Origin: Ovoidimarina sp039190895
GTDB lineage: Bacteria; Pseudomonadota; Alphaproteobacteria; Rhodobacterales; Rhodobacteraceae
Assembly (NCBI GenBank): GCA_039190895.1
Contig: JBCCXY010000004.1
Coordinates: 1 to 64,000 of the forward strand
Length of the DNA stretch: 64,000 nt
Direction of reading: 5' to 3'
Positions within the stretch are counted from its first letter, which is position 1. Each line of letters begins with the position of its first letter. A program made the translations under genes and the position numbers. Positions 50,573-58,377 of this stretch are shown piece by piece. A model generated the notes under the pieces. It was not told the origin of the DNA. It saw nothing but the letters and a program-made list of their open reading frames with translations, and did no database searches.

Positions 50573-53119
50573 ATGAACGTCTCGATCCCTGACTTTTCGC
50601 TCGTCGTCCTGATCGGCCCCACCGGGTCCGGCAAGTCGAGCTTCGCGCGCAAGCACTTCCTCGAAAGCGAAATCGTGTCGTCCGACGCTTGCCGCGCCAT
50701 CGTCAGCGACGACGAAACCAGCCAGGCGGCCTCGGGCGATGCGTTTGATCTGGTCCGCTACACTGCAGGCATCCGCCTGAAGCGGCGGCGGCTGACGGTG
50801 ATCGACGCAACCTCTGTGCAACGCCCCGACCGGGCCGAACTGGTGGCGCTCGCCCGCAAGTACCACGCCCTGCCTGTCGCACTGGTGTTGGACATCGACC
50901 CGGAGCTTTGCCACGAGCGCAACCAGTCGCGCCCAAACCGCGACTTCGGCCCCCATGTCGCCCGCAACCACTCCCGCGCCCTGCGCCGCTCGCTCAAGAG
51001 CCTCCAAAAGGAGGGGTTCCGCCAGATCCACATCATGCGCTCGCCCGAGCAGGTGGAGGCCGTGACCATCCAGCGCGAGCCCCTTTGGACGGACCAACGC
51101 CACGACCACGGGCCGTTCGACATCATCGGCGACATCCACGGCTGCTTTGACGAACTCACGGCGCTGCTAACTGAGTTGGGCTACGAAATAGACCCTATTC
51201 CATCAGAAACCGGCCTTTTCTCGGCTCGCCACCCTGAGGGGCGCCGGGCGTTCTTCGTCGGCGACATCACGGACCGCGGCCCGCGCAACATCGACTGCCT
51301 GCGCCTTGTGATGGGGATGTGCGCCGAAGGCTCGGGTCACTGTGTCATGGGGAACCACGACCAGAAGCTCGCCCGCTGGCTCAAGGGCCGCAAGGTCACG
51401 GTGAACCATGGGCTGGAAACCACCGTCGCCGAGATGGAGCAGGTACCCGACGCCTTCCGCAAAGAGGCGCACGATTTCCTCGACAACCTCCGCTCGCACG
51501 CATGGCTGGCCGGGGGCGACCTTGTCATCGCCCATGCGGGCCTGAAGGAAGACATGCACGGGCGCGGCTCTGGCGCGGTGCGCTCCTTTGCGATGTACGG
51601 CGAGACGACGGGCGAAGTGGATGAGTTCGGCCTCCCCGTCCGCCTCGATTGGGCGCGCGAGTACCAAGGTAAAGCTGACGTCATCTACGGCCACACCCCG
51701 GTGCTGGAGGCAGAGTGGCTGAACTCCACCCTCTGCATCGACACTGGCTGCGTCTTCGGCGGCAAGCTGACCGCATTGCGCTGGCCCGAGCGCGAAACAG
51801 TGTCTATTCCAGCGGAAAAGCAGTATTCTGAGCCCGCCCGCCCGTTGGATCACGACCGGTCGCGCAGCGCGCAGCAGGATCACGACCGGCTGCTGTACTT
51901 CGACGACTACGCCAAGAAGCAGCGGATCGAGACGCGTTTGGGTGGCGTCGTGACGATCCCCGAGGAAAGCGCCCTCGCCGCGCTAGAGGTCATGAGCCGG
52001 TTTGCCGCCGACCCGCGCTGGCTGATCTACCTTCCGCCGACCATGGCCGCTTGCCCCACGGCGGCCGAGGGGCCGTTTCTTGAACACCCGGATCAGGCGC
52101 TCGACTTCTATCGCGAGCGCGGCGTGGACCAGGTGGTGGTCGAAGAAAAGCACATGGGCTCTCGCGCCCTTTCCGTCGTATGCCGCGACGCGGGGGCCGC
52201 GCAGGCGCGCTTTGGAGTGGAAGATGGTAAGGCCGGGGTGATCTACACCCGCACCGGGCGCCCCTTCTTCAACGATGACGCACGGGAGGCCGAGGTCATA
52301 GCCCGCCTCGCGAAGGCCGCGACGACGTCAGGACTGTGGGACAGCCTGTCGACCGATTGGCTCCTTCTGGATACCGAGCTCATGCCGTGGTCCGCCAAGG
52401 CGCAAGAGCTGCTGCAGAAGCAATACAATCCCACCGTCGCGGCGGCGCGGGCGTCGGCAACGTTCCTCCTCGACGCGCTGGAGGGCACGCAGATCGAGGG
52501 CACCGATACCCTCCACGCCACCGCCACTGCGCTGCGAGAGAAAGCCGATGCGATGGGCCGCACCATCGACGGCTATTGCTGGGACGCGCCCAGCATCGAC
52601 GACTACCGCATCGCTCCGTTCCACCTGCTGGCGAGCGAGGGCCAGGTCCACGACGACAAAACCAACACCTGGCACATGGAAACCCTCGCCCCCTTGTCCG
52701 AGGCCGACCCCATCCTGCGCGCCACCGGCTGGCGCCGCATCGACCCGTCGGATGCGGGCCAACGGCAAGAGGTCATCGACTGGTGGCTCGACCACACGTC
52801 CAAGGGCGGCGAGGGGATGGTGGTCAAGACCGACCCGTTCTTCGTCAAAGGCGAAAAGGGCCTGATCCAACCGGCCATGAAGGTGCGCGGGCAGGATTAC
52901 CTGCGGATCATCTACGGCCCCGAATACGACCTCCCCGGCAACATCGACCGCCTGCGCAAGCGCGGGCTGGGCCGCAAATTCTCGCTCGCCGACCGCGAGT
53001 TTCGCCTCGGCCTCGAAGGCCTGCACCGCTTTGTCGAAAAGCGCCCGCTGCGATACGTGCACGAATGCGCGCTGGGCGTCCTCGCCCTCGAAAGCGAACC
53101 GGTCGACCCCCGGCTCTGA
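50573..53119 (+). CDS. pnkp: Polynucleotide kinase-phosphatase-adenylyltransferase Pnkp (bacterial RNA repair)
   Basis: 848 residues, the family length (about 850-870). Domain 1 (about 1-170) is a 5'-OH polynucleotide kinase: P-loop GPTGSGKSS (K21, S22), D38 and R116. Domain 2 (about 180-410) is a metallophosphoesterase 2',3' phosphatase: GDIHG (D187, H189), GDITDRG (D231, R235), GNHD (N261, H262) and AHAG. Domain 3 (about 460-848) is a ligase-like adenylyltransferase: VEEKHMGSRA with Lys526 as the AMP-binding nucleophile, and KGGEGMVVKT near 795. These positions match Clostridium thermocellum Pnkp almost residue for residue. It heals the ends of RNA cut by ribotoxins and, activated by Hen1, seals them. 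The hen1 gene is convergent, 98 nt away. Confidence 0.95.
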   Translation: MNVSIPDFSLVVLIGPTGSGKSSFARKHFLESEIVSSDACRAIVSDDETSQAASGDAFDLVRYTAGIRLKRRRLTVIDATSVQRPDRAELVALARKYHALPVALVLDIDPELCHERNQSRPNRDFGPHVARNHSRALRRSLKSLQKEGFRQIHIMRSPEQVEAVTIQREPLWTDQRHDHGPFDIIGDIHGCFDELTALLTELGYEIDPIPSETGLFSARHPEGRRAFFVGDITDRGPRNIDCLRLVMGMCAEGSGHCVMGNHDQKLARWLKGRKVTVNHGLETTVAEMEQVPDAFRKEAHDFLDNLRSHAWLAGGDLVIAHAGLKEDMHGRGSGAVRSFAMYGETTGEVDEFGLPVRLDWAREYQGKADVIYGHTPVLEAEWLNSTLCIDTGCVFGGKLTALRWPERETVSIPAEKQYSEPARPLDHDRSRSAQQDHDRLLYFDDYAKKQRIETRLGGVVTIPEESALAALEVMSRFAADPRWLIYLPPTMAACPTAAEGPFLEHPDQALDFYRERGVDQVVVEEKHMGSRALSVVCRDAGAAQARFGVEDGKAGVIYTRTGRPFFNDDAREAEVIARLAKAATTSGLWDSLSTDWLLLDTELMPWSAKAQELLQKQYNPTVAAARASATFLLDALEGTQIEGTDTLHATATALREKADAMGRTIDGYCWDAPSIDDYRIAPFHLLASEGQVHDDKTNTWHMETLAPLSEADPILRATGWRRIDPSDAGQRQEVIDWWLDHTSKGGEGMVVKTDPFFVKGEKGLIQPAMKVRGQDYLRIIYGPEYDLPGNIDRLRKRGLGRKFSLADREFRLGLEGLHRFVEKRPLRYVHECALGVLALESEPVDPRL

Positions 53120-53126
53120 CCCCCTG

Positions 53127-53164
53127 TCTTCACCTGGCGGGAAAATACTCGCCCCGCAGGGCCG
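53127..53164 (-). repeat. GAGTATTT intergenic element (copy 2), between pnkp and hen1
   Basis: Read on the minus strand it contains CCTGCGGGGCGAGTATTTTC followed by CCGCCAGGTGAAG. It shares the GCG-GAGTATTT core and the trailing CCA-G-TG-AG with copy 1 at 45481-45528. It lies in the 98-nt space between two convergent stop codons, where a terminator would be expected, but I see no strong hairpin. Confidence 0.5.
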
Positions 53165-53217
53165 ATTGGCCAGAGGCGCCGCTCATCGAGCTCTGACGTG
53201 CTCGCCTCGCTTTGGCG

Positions 53218-54612
53218 TCAAACGCCGCGCGAGAAGACACACATCTGTGACGGCGTGCCGTGCGTTTCATCCGCTGGCCCCAACCCACTGATCACGGGTG
53301 TATAGCCATGCGCTTTGGCGACCCCGTTTGCCCAGTCGGCGAACTCCGCCCGCGTCCACTCAAACCGGTGGTCGCCGTGGCGCAGCGCGCCCGGTTCCAT
53401 CCCCTCAAACAGCGCGTTGTACTCGCGGTTGGGCGTCGTCACGATCACCGTCGCGGGCCGCGCATCGCCGAACAGCGACAGCTCCAGCGCCGACAGGCGC
53501 GGCGGGTCGATATGCTCGATCACCTCCACCAGCGTCGCCGCGTCGTACCCCTTCCAGCGCCGATCCCCGTAGGTGAGACTGCCCATCGACAGCTGGATCC
53601 GCTCGCGCATCGCCTCGCCCGCGTCGTTCAGGTACAGCCGTCGCGACGCCTTCTCCAGCGACCGCACCGAGGGGTCCACGCCGAGAATGCGGTCAATCGC
53701 CCGCTCTTTCATCAGCCGCCGGATCAGCCGCCCCTCGCCGCAGCCGAGATCCAGCACCGTCCGCGCCCCCGCCGCCAAGACGGCATCGCGCACCGCATCA
53801 AGCCGTAGGTCGTGCAGGCGGATCGGCTTTTCCAAAGCCTCTTCGGGGGCGTCCTGCGGCGCCTCGTCTTCCTCTTCCTCTTCGACCGTCTCGCTCAGAC
53901 GATCCAGCGCCTCCATCACCAGCCCGCGCCGGTGCTTAAGCGACCGCTTCGCAATCAGATCCTTCGCCGGATGCTGCGGCAGCCAGTCGCCGCCCTTGGC
54001 CAGCAGTTTCTCGATCTCCGCCGCGTCGATCCAATAGTGCTTGGCGTTGTCCAACACCGGCACCAGCACGTAGATGTGGTTCAGAATCTCCGCCAAGCGC
54101 TGCTCCGCCGACAACCGCAGATCGAAGATAGCACGGCGCCCGGTGTAGTCGATCACCTTTGCGTCGATCTGATACCCCAGCGGCGCGAACAGCTTTTCGA
54201 TCACCTCCGTCCCACCCGAGACCGCAACGGGCGCAATTCGCACCTCATAGGGCAGCGCGCGATCCGCAAGCGCCTGACGTTCCTTGGACTTCCCCGACAG
54301 CGTCTGCCCGATCGCCCGCCCCATCGCCACCGACAGAAGCGAGTTCACCACGTAAGGCCGGTCGTTCACATACTGCGCCAGCATCCCGCTGGTCTGCGGC
54401 GACTTCCCCCGGACCAGCGCCACCGGATCGACGGACAGATGGATAACGACCCGCGTCCGCGCCTTGCCGACCTCGGGGTAGAAGATCGACACCTCCCCCT
54501 GCCCGGTCTCGCGGGTGTGAAAATGCTCCGGGTGCTTGTGCAGCAGGAACCCCAGATCGCGGGCGGAATAATCGGCCGGGTCGGCCGAGGTGAGCGTGAT
54601 CTCAACTTGCAT
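53218..54612 (-). CDS. hen1: 3'-terminal RNA ribose 2'-O-methyltransferase Hen1
   Basis: 464 residues, the length of bacterial Hen1. The N-terminal half (about 1-240) is the domain that activates Pnkp ligase (QYVNDRPYVVNSLLSVAMGRA is its signature, here about 80-100). A Glu-rich linker (243-261) leads to the methyltransferase: motif I TVLDLGCGEGRLIRRL (285-300), and metal ligands E363, E366, H367 and H415. The spacing +3, +1, +48 is exactly that of the C. thermocellum enzyme. It adds a 2'-O-methyl group at the 3' end of broken RNA with Mn2+, so the resealed junction resists a second cleavage. Confidence 0.95.
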   Translation of the reverse strand: MQVEITLTSADPADYSARDLGFLLHKHPEHFHTRETGQGEVSIFYPEVGKARTRVVIHLSVDPVALVRGKSPQTSGMLAQYVNDRPYVVNSLLSVAMGRAIGQTLSGKSKERQALADRALPYEVRIAPVAVSGGTEVIEKLFAPLGYQIDAKVIDYTGRRAIFDLRLSAEQRLAEILNHIYVLVPVLDNAKHYWIDAAEIEKLLAKGGDWLPQHPAKDLIAKRSLKHRRGLVMEALDRLSETVEEEEEDEAPQDAPEEALEKPIRLHDLRLDAVRDAVLAAGARTVLDLGCGEGRLIRRLMKERAIDRILGVDPSVRSLEKASRRLYLNDAGEAMRERIQLSMGSLTYGDRRWKGYDAATLVEVIEHIDPPRLSALELSLFGDARPATVIVTTPNREYNALFEGMEPGALRHGDHRFEWTRAEFADWANGVAKAHGYTPVISGLGPADETHGTPSQMCVFSRGV

Positions 54613-54651
54613 GCGCCCGGTGTACTAACCTCCGGGGCGCTTTGCACCTGT

Positions 54652-55491
54652 CTAGTAATAGTAGCTCTGCGCTTCGTCGAAGTATTTGCATTTGTTGAGA
54701 ATGACGCCGAGGATGTTGGTCTGCTCGGCCAGTTCCTTCTCGCACTCGTCCACGTGCTTGGTCGTCGTCGTCTCGGCGGCTGCAATGATGATGGCGCAGT
54801 CGACATACTTCAGCATTGCGACCGTGTCGTCCGTCGACAGGATCGGGGGCGTGTCGAAAACCATCAGATCGGGCTGATACCGCGCCTCGATTTCGTTCAG
54901 AAGTTCGGGGGTGCGGTCCTGCAACATCAAGAGCGCCGGGTTCGGATTGGCACGGGCGTTGGGGGAGCAGGCGACGTTTGCCGACAGGCGCAGCGCGGCC
55001 TCTTCAAAGCGGGCCTTTCCCTCCAGAACCTCGGCGAAGCCAGCCTCGGCCTTGAAGCCCAGGGTGCGAGCAAGCTCGGGGCGGCGCATGTCCATATCGA
55101 ACAGGATCATGCTGCGGTCGCGCTGTCGGGTAAAGCTGGCGGCAAGGTTGGCGCAGGTCGTGGTTTTGCCGCAGCCCTTGGTGGCCGAGGTTACGGCGAT
55201 GCGCTTCCAGCCGTTGTCGCGGCATTGCTGTAGCACCTTGGTGCGCAGGCGGTCGTAGTATCCCGCCTCCAGCGAGTTGCTTTGGAAGTAGAGGCGGTTG
55301 CGGCGCGCGGTGCGGACCGGCACCTCGTGCATTGCGATGGCGTCCCACGTGCTCGGCGTCGTCTCGATGACATCGGCTTCGGTTTCGACGCCGTCGTCGT
55401 TCAGTTTGCCCTTGGCCTTGGGTGGCGCGGCAGCGGCGATGGCGGCGCGGCGTTCGCGGGCTTTTTCGATAGCGGCTTGAAGCTTTTCCAT
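54652..55491 (-). CDS. Polysaccharide biosynthesis tyrosine autokinase (BY-kinase, CpsD/XrtA-associated type)
   Basis: 279 residues, cytosolic. A charged N-terminal region (about 1-75) precedes the kinase: Walker A TSATKGCGKTTT (101-111), Walker A' FDMDMRRPEL (131-140) and Walker B LMVFDTPPI. The last three residues are Tyr-Tyr-Tyr, the autophosphorylation cluster. In this family the kinase works with a membrane chain-length protein, here the next gene upstream. It ends the minus-strand half of the export module. Confidence 0.9.
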   Translation of the reverse strand: MEKLQAAIEKARERRAAIAAAAPPKAKGKLNDDGVETEADVIETTPSTWDAIAMHEVPVRTARRNRLYFQSNSLEAGYYDRLRTKVLQQCRDNGWKRIAVTSATKGCGKTTTCANLAASFTRQRDRSMILFDMDMRRPELARTLGFKAEAGFAEVLEGKARFEEAALRLSANVACSPNARANPNPALLMLQDRTPELLNEIEARYQPDLMVFDTPPILSTDDTVAMLKYVDCAIIIAAAETTTTKHVDECEKELAEQTNILGVILNKCKYFDEAQSYYY

Positions 55492-55510
55492 CAGATCTCT
55501 CCCGCGGTCA

Positions 55511-57043
55511 TTACAGGCCGATCTTGCTGATGGCGCGGTCGGCGATCAGGTCGATGGGCATCACTTCGGTATGAACAATATAGATCAGGCCGACCATCCC
55601 GATGGAGGCCGCGAGGATCAGGGTGAACACGATCCCCCGACGCCGCGCGATTTCGCCGGGCGTGCGGATCATCGGCAGGGTTGCCAGGGGCGTGATGCCG
55701 AGGCCGCGCACAAGGTCGGCGGGGCGGCGGATAGAGCGGTTGATCAGCTCCAGAAGCACCACGAGGGCGAGACCGGCGAACATGCCAAAACCGATGGAGC
55801 CTGCGGCGATGAGCGGGCGGTTCGGGCTGGAGGGTTCGCGCGGGGCGACGGGCTGGCTAATCACGGTGATCCGCTCCCCCTTTGCGCCGTCTTCAATCAG
55901 CGCGCCTGTAACGGCGGCATGGGCGCGCTGTTCTGCTGTATTATACTGCGTTTGCAGGTTGGCGTAGTCGCGCTGCAGCCCCTCAAGCGCGACCGAGTTC
56001 GAGGGTGTTGCCTCAATATTGCGGCGCAGGTCCTCAAGCTCGACCTGGATGGTCTTGCGCTCGTTCTCCAGCGCCTCGACGCGGGAATCGATCTCGGACA
56101 GCTGGATGTCGAGAAGTGACGCACGCTGGCGATCCTGCTCGCCCGTGTCGGCGGGCGATTGGCCAGCCACCTGCGCTTCGAGGTTTGCGATCTCGTTACG
56201 CAGAATTCTGACGGTCGGATGCTGTTCGGACAGCGTGGTAAGGGCGGCGGTCAACTGGTTCTTCTTTTCGTCGAGCTGGCGCTGTTCGGGCGACCGAAGG
56301 TCTTGCCCGCCGGTGCCGCCGGTCGCGTTGACCACGAGGATCAGACGCTCGCGCTGCTGGTCGAGCGACGAGATCTCGCGCGAAATGCCGGAAAGGCGGT
56401 CGCGCAGGTCGGCCTGACGGTCAAGTTGGTATTGCAGGTTCTCGGGCAGGGCATCGAGATTTGCGTTCTTGAATTCCAGGATCTCGGCGCTTTTGCGGGC
56501 GAGGTCGACCGAAAGACGCTCGACCTGATCTTCGAAGAACGCGACCTGTTCGCGGGCCGCGTCGACGCGAAGTTCGGTGTTATCCTCAAGGATCTTGGTG
56601 ATGTACGCGCTGACGACCTGCGCTGTCTTTTGCGGGTTGTCCGCGGAAAAGCCGATGTTGAAGATCGGCGCCGCGTTGCGTCCGCGCGAGGCGCGGAATG
56701 TCGTGGCGCCGCGCATCTTCACGACGATCTCGTCCGGGAACGGGCGGCGCCCGGCGTTGTCGTAGACGCCGACTTCGTTGGCGATCTCAAGCAGATTGGC
56801 ACGCGCCATCAGGCGCTGTTCCATGATCTGGAGCTGTTCCTGCGGGTCGATGCGCACTGTGGAGGAGGCCAGATCGGGGTCGATCTGAGGCGATTCAATC
56901 AAGAGCACCGCTTCGGAGCTGTACCGGGTGGGCAGCATCATAGCCACGGTGATCCCGGCGGCCGAGATCACGATGGCGACGATCAGGAAATAGTGAAAGC
57001 GGCGCAGGAACACCGAGAAGTAGTACTTGAGTTCGTCAGTCAT
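55511..57043 (-). CDS. Polysaccharide chain-length determinant (Wzz/GumC, XrtA-associated type)
   Basis: 510 residues from ATG 57043. Begins MTDELKYYFSVFLRRFHYFL, then membrane helix 1 (about 17-38). A long periplasmic region with coiled coils (about 180-380) contains the family R-x-x-x-Q-x-x-Y-N-T motif (DYANLQTQYNTAEQ). A Pro/Gly-rich segment PREPSSPNRPLIAAGSIGFG leads into helix 2; a third hydrophobic segment lies near the C-terminus. It controls polymer length with the autokinase. Its start overlaps the ATPase stop by 8 nt. Confidence 0.92.
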   Translation of the reverse strand: MTDELKYYFSVFLRRFHYFLIVAIVISAAGITVAMMLPTRYSSEAVLLIESPQIDPDLASSTVRIDPQEQLQIMEQRLMARANLLEIANEVGVYDNAGRRPFPDEIVVKMRGATTFRASRGRNAAPIFNIGFSADNPQKTAQVVSAYITKILEDNTELRVDAAREQVAFFEDQVERLSVDLARKSAEILEFKNANLDALPENLQYQLDRQADLRDRLSGISREISSLDQQRERLILVVNATGGTGGQDLRSPEQRQLDEKKNQLTAALTTLSEQHPTVRILRNEIANLEAQVAGQSPADTGEQDRQRASLLDIQLSEIDSRVEALENERKTIQVELEDLRRNIEATPSNSVALEGLQRDYANLQTQYNTAEQRAHAAVTGALIEDGAKGERITVISQPVAPREPSSPNRPLIAAGSIGFGMFAGLALVVLLELINRSIRRPADLVRGLGITPLATLPMIRTPGEIARRRGIVFTLILAASIGMVGLIYIVHTEVMPIDLIADRAISKIGL

Positions 57044-57896
57044 CTGCTTGAGCCTCTTTGCCCAGGTAGCCCGCAAAGAACACGCCGTCGTTTACGACCT
57101 GATCCACGGTGGAAGACAGCACGAGCTGTTCCTCACTGGTTGCGGCATACACCATTGCAAAATCGCAAATCTGGTTAACGAGACGCGGGATGCCCTGGGA
57201 CACTTCCCAGACACGTTCGCACGCCTGTTTCGTGAATTCGTTCCCCTCCCCGCCAGCGACACGCAACCTATGAGAGATGTAGGACGCGACCGTGTCCTTA
57301 TCCATGCCGGGCAGGTGGAAATTCGCGACCACGCGCTGGGCGAACTGGCGCAATTCGGGGCGCAGGATCATCTCACGCAGTTCGGGCTGGCCGACGAGAA
57401 CAAGCTGCAACAGCTCGTCCTTGTTGGAGTTCACATTGGTCAGCATCCGCAGCTCTTCCAGCCCCTCAATCGACAGGTTCTGCGCCTCGTCAATCATCAG
57501 GATCGAGCGGCGACCGCGGGCGTATTCCTCGATCAGGAACGCCTGAAGCAGCTGAAAAAGCTCGACATAATCCGACACACCGTCGGTATCGACGTCGAGC
57601 GCGTACAGCACCCAGCGCAGCAGTTCCCCCCGTCCGCCCTGGGCGTTCGAGATCAGGCCAAGCGTCACGTCGTCGGGCAACGACTTCAGCAGCTTCTGAA
57701 CAAGGGTCGTCTTCCCGGCCCCGACCTCCCCCGTCACGACGGTGATTGGGGCGTGGGTCATGATGCCGTATTCAAGGATCGAGTAGGCGCGCCGATGCAT
57801 CGGCGTCCAGAATATGAACTCCGGGTCGGGAAGTAGCGTGAAGGGCCGCTCGTGCAGGTTAAACTGCTCAAGATACAGGCCAAAATCGGAATTCAT
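57036..57896 (-). CDS. XrtA/PEP-CTERM-associated AAA ATPase (ExeA-like)
   Basis: 286 residues from ATG 57896; the reading frame stays open upstream into 58436, but this is the first start matching the family. Starts MNSDFGLYLEQFNLHERPFT, where FNLxxxPFxxxPDPxF is the ExeA-like opening. Walker A GEVGAGKTT (56-63), Walker B SILMIDEAQN (131-140), sensor region VLVGQPELR. It is the type found in exosortase-linked exopolysaccharide loci, where its role is probably in assembly or regulation. First gene of the minus-strand operon. Confidence 0.9.
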   Translation of the reverse strand: MNSDFGLYLEQFNLHERPFTLLPDPEFIFWTPMHRRAYSILEYGIMTHAPITVVTGEVGAGKTTLVQKLLKSLPDDVTLGLISNAQGGRGELLRWVLYALDVDTDGVSDYVELFQLLQAFLIEEYARGRRSILMIDEAQNLSIEGLEELRMLTNVNSNKDELLQLVLVGQPELREMILRPELRQFAQRVVANFHLPGMDKDTVASYISHRLRVAGGEGNEFTKQACERVWEVSQGIPRLVNQICDFAMVYAATSEEQLVLSSTVDQVVNDGVFFAGYLGKEAQADD

Positions 57897-58051
57897 GTTC
57901 ACTCGATCTGCTCCGGCACTGGGTAAAACTCTTATCACATACGGTGGAAGCGCCTTTAGCGCTGATGTAGTGGTTTGGTTTACGAAACGCGAGTCAGGCT
58001 TTAACAGACCCTGCCGCTCTGGCGACGTGTGGACCTTAAAAATCACGGTTT

Positions 58052-58067
58052 TTGCACGAAACTTGCA
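58052..58067 (+). promoter_or_regulatory. Sigma-54-like promoter element
   Basis: TTGCACGAAACTTGCA compares with the consensus TGGCAC-N5-TTGCA: the TTGC -12 block and GCAC of the -24 block match, spacing is right, but the first of the two near-invariant -24 Gs is T. It points to the PrsT-like gene and would give a 5' leader of about 300 nt. Sigma-54 control is known for PEP-CTERM/XrtA systems through PrsK/PrsR. The mismatch keeps confidence low. Confidence 0.35.
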
Positions 58068-58133
58068 GAAACTGGCCAGATTCATATCGGTTAACAAATC
58101 TTGGATAATTGCGACAGTCCGGGTGGAATGCAT

Positions 58134-58150
58134 TGTTCTGTTTCGGAACA
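58134..58150. promoter_or_regulatory. Dyad TGTTC-N7-GAACA, possible operator
   Basis: A perfect 5-bp inverted repeat with 7-nt spacer (TGTTCTGTTTCGGAACA) in the divergent region. It resembles a LexA-type site but alphaproteobacterial LexA uses direct GTTC-N7-GTTC repeats, so that identity is doubtful. It could bind the local regulator. Confidence 0.3.
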
Positions 58151-58377
58151 TCCGCGATGTGCGGCGGGTCACCTTGCCGTGACCAGCGCCCCAAACCCCA
58201 ATGATTCTGGGGCGCGCGGGCGATTTCACGCAGGGCAAATGTCGCGGCAATCGTTGCCCACTGTGCCCGCGACTGCTACGTCCCCCACCGAACAACAGCG
58301 CCCGGCCGCAGAATTTTGCGGATCGGTCGATGTTTCGGTAGACTTGTAACGTAGATCCTTCGAGGAGAGTGCCCCAG

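Larger units (their letters stand above)
57897..58377. promoter_or_regulatory. 481-nt divergent control region of the polysaccharide export module
   Basis: The only long gene-free stretch in the window. It is richer in A and T near 57920-58150 than the genes beside it. It holds a sigma-54-like element (58052-58067) and a TGTTC-N7-GAACA dyad (58134-58150). I found no convincing small gene: the open readings here are shadows or extensions without ribosome sites. It must carry the promoters of both halves of the module. Confidence 0.6.

Noticed and set aside
58134..58150. LexA operator
   Set aside because: The repeat is inverted (GTTC-N7-GAAC), while alphaproteobacterial LexA sites are direct GTTC-N7-GTTC repeats; the neighbouring genes are not SOS genes. 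Kept only as an unnamed dyad.
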